Assembly (NCBI GenBank): GCA_008501545.1
Contig: QQUM01000161.1
Location: forward strand, 1-5,014
Origin: Calditrichota bacterium
GTDB lineage: Bacteria; Zhuqueibacterota; Zhuqueibacteria; Zhuqueibacterales; Geothermadaptataceae
Length of the DNA: 5,014 bases
Reading direction: 5' to 3'
Below, one piece after another: positions 1 through 4,954 of this stretch. The translations under genes were made by a program, and so were the position numbers. Each line of letters begins with the position of its first letter. Within the stretch, counting starts at the first letter, position 1. A model generated the notes under the pieces. It had not been told where the DNA came from. It ran no database searches and saw nothing but the letters and a program-made list of their open reading frames with translations.

Positions 1-69
1 GGTGCAATTGATTCTGCGGAAATTCAAGAAAAAGTGAATGAAGCTTTATCATTTCAATTGGGGATTTAA
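1..69 (+). CDS. Possible 3' end of a plus-strand gene (partial, unidentified)
   Basis: Frame 1 is open from the first base to a TAA at 67-69 and would give a 22-residue C-terminus ending SFQLGI. The residues (AEIQEKVNEAL) look like a polar amphipathic helix and the codons look natural. The piece is too short to assign a family, and one minus-strand frame is also open here, so strand and coding status are inferences. If real, the gene is convergent with the minus-strand genes of the window and ends about 95 bases from the wecB remnant. Confidence 0.35.
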   Translation, partial: GAIDSAEIQEKVNEALSFQLGI

Positions 70-106
70 TCTCCTTCCAAGCCTCTTGCCTTATAGGAAA
101 AACAGA

Positions 107-122
107 GAGTCTCCAGACTCGC
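107..122. repeat. 16-bp repeat with perfect palindrome, copy 1
   Basis: GAGTCTCCAGACTCGC contains the inverted repeat GAGTCT-cc-AGACTC (arms 107-112 and 115-120, 2-base loop). The identical 16 bases recur at 571-586. No T-run follows on either strand, so it is not a typical intrinsic terminator. It belongs with the other short palindromes of the window as a REP-like intergenic repeat. Confidence 0.75.
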
Positions 123-133
123 GTGGCGCCATT

Positions 134-149
134 CCAGGCCGGAGCCTGG
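134..149. repeat. Short palindrome CCAGGC-cgga-GCCTGG
   Basis: The inverted repeat has 6-bp arms (134-139 and 144-149) and a 4-base loop, 14 bases after the GAGTCT palindrome. The core CCAGGC/GCCTGG is shared with the hairpin at 3537-3553, which shows that the left end and the 3.5-kb gap carry the same repeat family. Confidence 0.65.
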
Positions 150-164
150 TATGAGTTACATGAC

Positions 165-227
165 CTATTTCCCTTCTCTCTCCCACAAAACCTTCACAAT
201 ATACTCGGCAGCTTTGCCGTTCCCCAC
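165..227 (-). pseudogene. Remnant of a second wecB-like gene (3' end only)
   Basis: Read on the minus strand, 227-165 encodes V followed by GNGKAAEYIVKVLWEREGK and a TAG stop. The intact WecB ends DGKAAERIVKILWEREGE followed by TAA. The DNA of the two copies matches at about 44 of 53 bases by hand alignment (171-223 against the 3' end of wecB just after 605). An in-frame TGA at 240-242 closes the frame upstream, and nothing resembling the rest of the epimerase is found beyond it. The piece is therefore an orphan C-terminal fragment of roughly 20 codons. It could come from a lost tandem paralogue or from recombination at the neighbouring repeats. The homology is seen directly; its history is inference. 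Confidence 0.8.
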
Positions 228-299
228 CGTGAGTTTCATTCATTTTGTCTTTAAAAGGCAGGAATCTGATTTGGATGGAAACTCAGAAGATCAATCTTT

Positions 300-626
300 C
301 TATGATTTATACCTTCTACGCTTAATCGATGCCAGTACATCTTCTAAATCATCGCTGAAGGATCTAAAAAAAACATCGAAGTTTTCTGATAAATTTTCAT
401 TAGCCACAGATAATTGTTCGATTTCAGGCATAGCATACATAAAAATTAGATATAAAAAATTTACCCCTTCATCTTTGGGTATCTCAGGTAGTTGAGTTAA
501 AAGTGCTCTACTATAGGAGAGTTTTTTATTTTTTATCCACTCAATATCTTCATCAGATACGGATTCAAGCGAGTCTCCAGACTCGCAAAATAAATTCAAG
601 CCGATTATTCCCCTTCTCGCTCCCAC
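300..626 (-). CDS. Hypothetical protein, AT-rich, possibly a truncated gene
   Basis: The open frame gives 108 residues from a GTG at 626 that lies inside the 3' end of wecB, with no convincing Shine-Dalgarno. The first 30 or so residues come from the wecB tail and the palindromic repeat at 569-586 (the CESGDSL stretch). From DEDIEWIKN onward (about 554 down to 300) it looks like a genuine protein: acidic and hydrophobic residues alternate, with one hydrophobic stretch FLYLIFMYAM, an acidic segment FSDDLEDVL and a basic end KRRRYKS. Base composition is strongly AT-rich (about 28% G+C in 361-420), unlike the neighbouring genes. I recognise no family. The most likely reading is the C-terminal part of a gene whose 5' end was replaced by the repeat; a small stand-alone gene is the alternative. 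Confidence 0.4.
   Translation of the reverse strand: MGARRGIIGLNLFCESGDSLESVSDEDIEWIKNKKLSYSRALLTQLPEIPKDEGVNFLYLIFMYAMPEIEQLSVANENLSENFDVFFRSFSDDLEDVLASIKRRRYKS
569..586. repeat. Palindromic repeat, copy 2 (8-bp arms)
   Basis: GCGAGTCTCCAGACTCGC is a perfect inverted repeat with 8-bp arms and a 2-base loop, 18 bases after the wecB stop in the transcription direction. Its last 16 bases are identical to 107-122. Transcribed from wecB it could form a strong hairpin, but TTGAATCC follows rather than a U-run, so a terminator role is unproven; it may protect the 3' end of the mRNA. Confidence 0.75.
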
Positions 627-1711
627 AAAATCTTCACAATACGCTCCGCGGCTTTACCATCCCACAATTCAGGCACTTCGCCTTTTTTCCCCTCACCAGC
701 GAGAATTTTATTGGCTTCGGCCAACAGTCGATCCGTATCGCGGCCGACGATGACGTTGGTGCCGATTTCTGCGGTGATCGGGCGTTCGGTGTTGTCGCGG
801 GCGGTGATGCAGGGCACGCCAAGTACGGTGGTTTCTTCTTGAATGCCGCCGGAATCGGTGAGCACGAATTTGGCGTTATCGGTGCATTTGAGAAAATCGA
901 GATAGCCCATCGGTTCGATGAGGCGCAAGTTGGGGTATTTCGCCACGACCTCATCCAAACCGAAAACCGACATTTGCTTGCGCGTGCGCGGGTGTACCGG
1001 AAAAATAACCGGCAATTTTTCGGAAATCGTGCACAGCGTTTTGATGAGATTGGTGCAGACAACCGGATCATCCACATTGGCCGGGCGGTGCAGGGTAACC
1101 AGGGCAAAATTGCGTGGCTCGATTTCCAGTTCTTCCAGAATTGGCAGCGTTGCTGCTTTTTCGCGGTGTTTGAGCAGCGAGTCGATCATCACGTTGCCGA
1201 CGAAGTGGGCTTTGGCGCTATCGATGCCTTCTTTTTCGAGATTTTTAAAAGCTGATTTTTCGGTGAGAAAAAGGTAGTCCGAAATCTGGTCGGTGAGGAT
1301 GCGGTTGATTTCTTCCGGCATCGTGCGGTCGAACGAACGCAATCCTGCTTCCACATGCACGACTTTGACGCCCATCTTCACGGCCACCAGACTGCACGCG
1401 ATTGTGGAGTTTACATCACCGACAACCAATACGAAGTCTGGCTTTTCTTTCTTCACAACTTCTTCGAATTCGATCATCACTTTGCCGGTCTGTAAACCGT
1501 GTCCGCCGGATCCAACGCCGAGATAGCAGTCAGGTTTCGGCAGGCCGAGGTGATTAAAAAACAAATCCGACATTTTATGGTCATAATGCTGTCCGGTATG
1601 CAGGAGAAACTGCTCGAGACCTGCGTATTTGCGCATTTCGTCTACAATAGGTGCGATTTTCATAAAATTGGGGCGCGCCCCGACAACATTGATAATTTTC
1701 AGCTTGCTCAT
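605..1711 (-). CDS. wecB: UDP-N-acetylglucosamine 2-epimerase, non-hydrolysing (WecB/MnaA family)
   Basis: This cytoplasmic enzyme interconverts UDP-GlcNAc and UDP-ManNAc, the precursor of ManNAc or ManNAcA units in surface polysaccharides. The 368 residues are full length for the family (about 370-390), with the GT-B fold. Visible motifs: N-terminal GARPNFMKIAP (11-21), HTGQHYD (38-44), GDVNST with Asp99, HVEAGLRS with Glu121, MPEEINR with Glu133, TLHRPAN with His208, and TDSGGIQEE (285-293) followed by RDNTERPI (305-312). Asp99, Glu121, Glu133 and His208 line up with E. coli WecB Asp95, Glu117, Glu131 and His213. The ATG at 1711 is preceded by AAGGA (1725-1721) with a 9-base spacer, which fixes the start. 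It is third in a co-oriented set, 216 bases after the acyl-CoA ligase, so separate transcription is possible. A broken second copy of its 3' end lies at 165-227. The hydrolysing epimerase (NeuC type) is a less likely reading given the motif set. Confidence 0.96.
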   Translation of the reverse strand: MSKLKIINVVGARPNFMKIAPIVDEMRKYAGLEQFLLHTGQHYDHKMSDLFFNHLGLPKPDCYLGVGSGGHGLQTGKVMIEFEEVVKKEKPDFVLVVGDVNSTIACSLVAVKMGVKVVHVEAGLRSFDRTMPEEINRILTDQISDYLFLTEKSAFKNLEKEGIDSAKAHFVGNVMIDSLLKHREKAATLPILEELEIEPRNFALVTLHRPANVDDPVVCTNLIKTLCTISEKLPVIFPVHPRTRKQMSVFGLDEVVAKYPNLRLIEPMGYLDFLKCTDNAKFVLTDSGGIQEETTVLGVPCITARDNTERPITAEIGTNVIVGRDTDRLLAEANKILAGEGKKGEVPELWDGKAAERIVKILWEREGE

Positions 1712-1720
1712 TAAAAATTT

Positions 1721-1725
1721 TCCTT
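1721..1725 (-). promoter_or_regulatory. Ribosome binding site of wecB
   Basis: AAGGA on the minus strand lies 9 bases before the ATG at 1711 within an AT-rich leader, and supports that start codon. Confidence 0.7.
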
Positions 1726-1803
1726 ATATATCTTTTAAAAGTTTATCAGAAGTGTCTTAGAAACAAAAGATATTCGGTATGAAATTTTGGGAGGAAAGCT
1801 TTT

Positions 1804-1890
1804 AACGCAAAGGCGCTGAGTTGCAGAGTACCGCAGAGTTTTAGATAAACATTTTCTTTGCGTATCTCTGCGACTCCGCGTCTCTGCGTT
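1804..1890. repeat. Long imperfect inverted repeat with period-9 GCAGAG units
   Basis: Two 35-base arms (1804-1838 and 1856-1890) match at 27 of 35 positions when one is reverse-complemented. They surround a 17-base AT-rich loop (1839-1855). Each arm is built of roughly 9-base units of the type CGCAGAGNN (GCTGAG, GCAGAG, GCAGAG on the left; CTCTGCG, CTCCGCG, CTCTGCG on the right). I recall this 'AACGC...GCAGAG' element as a recurrent dispersed intergenic sequence in many environmental bacterial genomes; that is memory, not a search. It sits in the 216-base gap between the ligase stop and wecB. As RNA it could fold into a long hairpin affecting read-through. It has no open frame and no transposase. 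Confidence 0.8.
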
Positions 1891-1927
1891 AATTTTAGCC
1901 TTGTTCAAAATACTAAAATGTGCTCTC

Positions 1928-3457
1928 TCACAGATATCTTTTTCGGAGTTCCTCTTTCATCAATTTTCCTGAAGCATTTTTTGGAAGTAATTTCTCCACC
2001 ACCACTTTCCTCGGTACTTTGAATTCCGGCATTTTTTCGCGACAAAAAGCCATGACATCTTTCTCCACGATTCCATCACCGTTTTTTGCAACGACGAAGG
2101 CATCGATGGCTTCGCCTAATATTTCATCGGCGACACCAATCACTGCAGCCTCGAGTATTTCCGGATATTCACATAAAACTTCTTCCACTTCCTTGGCGCT
2201 AACACGGTTGGCGCCGGATTTAATCATATCGCGCTTGCGGCCGACGACGTACAAATAGCCGTCCTCATCTCGGCGACCGAGATCGCCGGTATGGAAACCA
2301 AGTTCGTCGAGCACATTGGCCGTTTCTTCCGGTGCGTTCCAGTAGCCTTGCATAATGTTATCACCCCGGGCCACGATTTCACCAGTCTCGCCGACGTCGG
2401 CTTCGCTGCCATCATCACGCAAAATGCGCAGTTCCACATCGGGAATGGCTTTGCCGATGGAGCCAACTTTCTGTGGCAGCACATCGGGATCGAGATAGCT
2501 CAACCGTGCACTGGCTTCAGTGGCGCCGTACATGATAAACACTTTCTGCTGTGCGAAAACTTCCATCACCTCGCGGATGAGTTGCGGCGCCATGGCGCCA
2601 CCCGCCTGGGTGATGTAGCGCAAATGGGGGAATTCCTTGTCGCGGACAGATGTTTTGTGCAGCAAAATAGCGTATGTCGAAGGCACACCGCTGAAACCGG
2701 TTGCCTGCGTTTCCTGCATCGTTTTGAGCGCCACATTGGGAAACAAAAAGCGGTTTTCCAGCACAACCGAACCGCCAACACTGAAGTGGGTGTTGAGCAA
2801 CGAAGCACCGTAAACGTAGGGGAACGGCAAAATCACAAGCACGCGGTCATCTTTGGTCAATTTTAAATATTTAACAATACTGCGCGTATTGGTCACGATG
2901 TTTTTGTGCGTCAGCACCGCACCGCGCGGGTCGCCAGTGCTGCCGGAGGTGTAGATTATCGACGCGATGTCCTGCTCGTCCACCTCGCGTTCCGGTTTTA
3001 TATCGGGCATCTCGATCAACTCATTTTCCGTGCACACATTGCGCTTCAAACCTTCATCGACATCTCCCTTGCCGATGGCAACAACGCTGTGCAAATCGGG
3101 TATTTGGCCATTGAGCTGGGCAAAAATTTTCGTTGCCGGTTTTTGCGTGATCACTGCTTTCACCTGGCAGTCGTTGAAAATATAGTGCAGCGTGCGTTCA
3201 GTCGCGGTGTTGTAGACAGCAACTGTCGTCGCACCGATTTTGAGAATGCCATAATAGGCTGCAATATAATCGATTGAATTGTCCAGATACAACGCCACGC
3301 GGTCGCTCTTTTGCACGCCCATTTGAATGAGCGCATTGGCATATTGGTTGGCTTTTTTATCCAGTTCCCGGTAGTTTATTTCGCCATCGACCTGAATACA
3401 GGCGATGTGCTCGGGCAATGTTTGTGCGTGGTGTTCGAGAAAATGGTGAATGAGCAT
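1928..3457 (-). CDS. AMP-forming acyl-CoA synthetase/ligase (class I adenylate-forming enzyme)
   Basis: The protein activates a carboxylic acid with ATP to an acyl-adenylate and passes it to CoA or a carrier-protein thiol. At 509 residues it is full length for the family. Motifs in order: P-loop-like YTSGSTGDPRGAVLTH (169-184), aromatic/substrate region VPSTYAILL (258-266), YGATEAS (310-316), SIGKAIPD (333-340), FHTGDLGRRDEDGYLYVVGR (388-407), the hinge KRDMIKSGANRVSAKEVEE (408-426), and PKNASGK (492-498) with catalytic Lys498. Position 178 in the first motif is Arg where Lys is usual. The ATG at 3457 is chosen because the frame upstream to a TTG at 3646 merely translates the intergenic repeats; upstream lies a weak GGTAAG four bases from the ATG. 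The start MLIHHFLE and the SIGKAIP/DGSE region recall the ligases associated with exosortase A and exopolysaccharide loci (TIGR03098-like, from memory). The substrate is unknown. It lies 207 bases after the larA-like gene. Confidence 0.93.
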   Translation of the reverse strand: MLIHHFLEHHAQTLPEHIACIQVDGEINYRELDKKANQYANALIQMGVQKSDRVALYLDNSIDYIAAYYGILKIGATTVAVYNTATERTLHYIFNDCQVKAVITQKPATKIFAQLNGQIPDLHSVVAIGKGDVDEGLKRNVCTENELIEMPDIKPEREVDEQDIASIIYTSGSTGDPRGAVLTHKNIVTNTRSIVKYLKLTKDDRVLVILPFPYVYGASLLNTHFSVGGSVVLENRFLFPNVALKTMQETQATGFSGVPSTYAILLHKTSVRDKEFPHLRYITQAGGAMAPQLIREVMEVFAQQKVFIMYGATEASARLSYLDPDVLPQKVGSIGKAIPDVELRILRDDGSEADVGETGEIVARGDNIMQGYWNAPEETANVLDELGFHTGDLGRRDEDGYLYVVGRKRDMIKSGANRVSAKEVEEVLCEYPEILEAAVIGVADEILGEAIDAFVVAKNGDGIVEKDVMAFCREKMPEFKVPRKVVVEKLLPKNASGKLMKEELRKRYL

Positions 3458-3467
3458 TTTTCTTACC

Positions 3468-3517
3468 GTTTGAAAGTTTGAAAGTGTGAATGTTTGAACG
3501 TTGAACGTTTGAACGTT
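3468..3517. repeat. Degenerate 8-bp tandem repeat (GTTTGAAN)
   Basis: Consecutive units on the plus strand are GTTTGAAA, GTTTGAAA, GTGTGAAT, GTTTGAAC, GTTGAAC (one base deleted) and GTTTGAAC, followed by GTT. The array ends 10 bases upstream of the ligase ATG, so in mRNA it forms the leader just 5' of the weak ribosome binding site. Translated, it gives repetitive NVQTF-like text, which explains the false N-terminal extension of the ligase frame. Unit number could vary between strains by slippage. Confidence 0.85.
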
Positions 3518-3536
3518 GCATGTCCTGCAACTCGTT

Positions 3537-3553
3537 ACCAGGCACTGCCTGGT
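3537..3553. repeat. Palindrome 1 of 5: ACCAGGC-act-GCCTGGT
   Basis: Perfect 7-bp arms (3537-3543 and 3547-3553) with a 3-base loop. It shares its CCAGGC/GCCTGG core with 134-149. It is the first member of the hairpin array between the larA-like gene and the ligase. Confidence 0.75.
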
Positions 3554-3563
3554 GATGCGAGGA

Positions 3564-3578
3564 CGACGCTCTGCGTCG
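3564..3578. repeat. Palindrome 2 of 5: CGACGC-tct-GCGTCG
   Basis: Perfect 6-bp arms (3564-3569 and 3573-3578) with a 3-base loop, 10 bases after palindrome 1. It has the same arm-loop geometry as its neighbours but a different arm sequence. Confidence 0.7.
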
Positions 3579-3584
3579 AGTTTT

Positions 3585-3599
3585 GCAGGCAGAGCCTGC
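3585..3599. repeat. Palindrome 3 of 5: GCAGGC-aga-GCCTGC
   Basis: Perfect 6-bp arms (3585-3590 and 3594-3599) with loop AGA. It is flanked by TTTT on the left and AAAAA on the right, which extend the pairing after a short mismatch. On the minus strand the stem is followed by TGCAAAACTC, and on the plus strand by TGAAAAACATT, so neither strand shows a clean U-tract terminator. Confidence 0.7.
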
Positions 3600-3610
3600 T
3601 GAAAAACATT

Positions 3611-3627
3611 CCCAGCGAGACGCTGGG
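3611..3627. repeat. Palindrome 4 of 5: CCCAGCG-aga-CGCTGGG
   Basis: Perfect 7-bp arms (3611-3617 and 3621-3627) with loop AGA, followed by GACGAG. It matches a pattern I remember from dispersed bacterial repeats of the 'TTCCCAGNCNNNGNCTGGGNACGAG' kind; that recall is not a search result. Confidence 0.75.
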
Positions 3628-3630
3628 GAC

Positions 3631-3644
3631 GAGTAGGGCTACTC
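3631..3644. repeat. Palindrome 5 of 5: GAGTAG-gg-CTACTC
   Basis: Perfect 6-bp arms (3631-3636 and 3639-3644) with a 2-base loop. The layout GAGTNN-2-NNACTC parallels GAGTCT-cc-AGACTC at 107-120, linking this array to the repeats near wecB. It lies 20 bases after the larA-like stop in the transcription direction. Confidence 0.65.
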
Positions 3645-3664
3645 AACCTGTAACGTGAAACTTT

Positions 3665-4900
3665 TCAACCTGCGACGTTTATCTGAACACTCGCGTGCGG
3701 AAAAACGCCGACTTGGGCGCCATCCGAGTGCCAGGTGTTTATTTTCGCAACCACCGTTTCCCAGTCGCTGGCGAAATGGTAGCCTTTCCAGTATACCTGA
3801 TAGAATTCTTCTTCGCTGACGCCGGGTACGAAAAAAATTACGTTGCGGTCTTTGAGAAATCGTTTGGGCATCGGTTTGCGGTAGAGCACACCGGTTTCCG
3901 GTTCAAAAAGACCGTGCTCGCCCAGGCCTTCAGAGCAGGCAGAAGCGACAACGATAGTGCCGTTTTCGCGAACGACATTGTCGCTGACCGTGTGCATGTA
4001 CATGAAAGCATTTTCGACTTGCAGCAATTCGGTGTCTTTGGGATAGGCGTTAAAAATGGCCACATCGAGATTTTCCACGGCTTCAGTGGCATAAATTTCT
4101 TTAGCACATTCTGCAGCTTTTGTATGCGCTTCGATTAAATCGCCGGCAAAAAGCCCGGCCACTTCGCGTTTGGCATTGACGACCACATTCAAGCAAAAAT
4201 CCACACCTGCCTGCCGGGCAACGCGCTCAAATTCCGCACGAAAGCGATTGTTTTCCACCGTTCCCGGTTTGCTGCGCAGTCCCATCATCACGGCTTTGTG
4301 CGTCCAGGATATGGAATCGAGATTGGACAGCCCCGGCAGCACCATCTTCGCGCCACCACTGAAGCCGGCAAAATGGTGCGGCACCACACTGCCGATCATG
4401 ATGCGAAGGTCTGCATCAAGAAAATCTTTATTGAGTAGCACGTCTGTTTTGCCAACTTGTATACCCACCGGTGCCAGATTATCGCGGCAGTCGTGGTTGA
4501 TGACCCGGATGCTGTCGACAATATCTTTGCCCATTTTTTTATATAGCTGTTCTTTGCTGAGTGCCGTGTGTGTTCCCAAACTGATAATCACTGTGATTGC
4601 ATCGGATGGGACACCTGCATGATCCAGTTCGGTCAGCACGAACTCAAGTAGATGCGCTGTAGGCGTTGGCCGGCTCAAATCATCCACAGCGATGGCGATT
4701 TTTTTTTTATCGCGAACCATCTCCGCCAAAGGCGCTGTACCAATTGGATTTTCAATGGCAGAGGCGATTTCCTCTTCCTCAAGTTCAACGGCATCGACCA
4801 TCGGGTAGGTTTTGACCTGCCAATTGGCTGCAGACTGCAACTGCAATTGTGTATCGCCGTTCCACGCTGCCCAGGGCAGAGTGATTTTATTATCCTGCAA
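3665..4900 (-). CDS. LarA-family (DUF2088) nickel-pincer racemase/epimerase homologue
   Basis: LarA enzymes racemise or epimerise alpha-hydroxy acids (lactate, malate and others) by hydride transfer to a nickel-pincer nucleotide bound through a lysine. The 411 residues compare with about 424 for Lactiplantibacillus LarA. Visible motifs: DDLSRPTP (73-80), SLGTH with His111, VPHHFAGFSGGAK (173-185) with His175 and Lys185, and WTH with His201. These correspond to LarA His108, His174, Lys184 and His200; the Lys-to-His spacing of 16 is exactly kept. All key residues are present, so an active enzyme is expected. Its substrate cannot be read, since LarA homologues cover many hydroxy acids, so I do not assign larA. 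The start is TTG at 4900: a stop at 4919-4921 lies just upstream in frame, no ATG intervenes, and AAAGGA sits 8 bases before it. The larB, larC and larE cofactor genes are not in the window. It is first of the three co-oriented genes. Confidence 0.93.
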   Translation of the reverse strand: MQDNKITLPWAAWNGDTQLQLQSAANWQVKTYPMVDAVELEEEEIASAIENPIGTAPLAEMVRDKKKIAIAVDDLSRPTPTAHLLEFVLTELDHAGVPSDAITVIISLGTHTALSKEQLYKKMGKDIVDSIRVINHDCRDNLAPVGIQVGKTDVLLNKDFLDADLRIMIGSVVPHHFAGFSGGAKMVLPGLSNLDSISWTHKAVMMGLRSKPGTVENNRFRAEFERVARQAGVDFCLNVVVNAKREVAGLFAGDLIEAHTKAAECAKEIYATEAVENLDVAIFNAYPKDTELLQVENAFMYMHTVSDNVVRENGTIVVASACSEGLGEHGLFEPETGVLYRKPMPKRFLKDRNVIFFVPGVSEEEFYQVYWKGYHFASDWETVVAKINTWHSDGAQVGVFPHASVQINVAG

Positions 4901-4908
4901 AATTAATT

Positions 4909-4914
4909 TCCTTT
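4909..4914 (-). promoter_or_regulatory. Ribosome binding site that fixes the TTG start
   Basis: AAAGGA on the minus strand is separated from the TTG at 4900 by the 8 bases AATTAATT. With an in-frame TAG at 4919-4921 this leaves TTG as the only reasonable start of the LarA homologue. Confidence 0.75.
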
Positions 4915-4954
4915 GTCCCTAAAATGCTTGTCGTCAGCACGCTCTTTCAAGGAA

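Noticed and set aside
151..495. 114-codon plus-strand open frame
   Set aside because: It runs antisense over the wecB remnant and the AT-rich frame; its Ser/Thr/Phe-rich text has no motif, and the minus strand explains the sequence better.
569..586. Intrinsic terminator of wecB
   Set aside because: The stem is strong, but no U-tract follows on the minus strand and the same sequence recurs at 107-122, so it is listed as a repeat.
503..1255. 250-codon plus-strand open frame
   Set aside because: It lies antisense to the well-supported wecB gene, its residues are His/Phe/Arg-rich shadow text, and no motif supports it.
1726..1731. TATATA as a -10 box for wecB
   Set aside because: It lies directly beside the Shine-Dalgarno, so transcription would start after the ribosome binding site, and no -35 element at proper spacing is visible.
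2291..2866. 191-codon plus-strand open frame antisense to the ligase
   Set aside because: It is a shadow of the ligase reading frame, which contains all expected adenylation motifs.
3537..3644. CRISPR-like array in the gap between the LarA homologue and the ligase
   Set aside because: The units are short palindromes with differing arms and no constant repeat of CRISPR length with even spacers; no cas genes are nearby.
3458..3646. 63-residue N-terminal extension of the acyl-CoA ligase from a TTG at 3646
   Set aside because: It is a translation of the five palindromes and the GTTTGAAN tandem repeat, has no family similarity, and the conserved N-terminus begins at the ATG at 3457.
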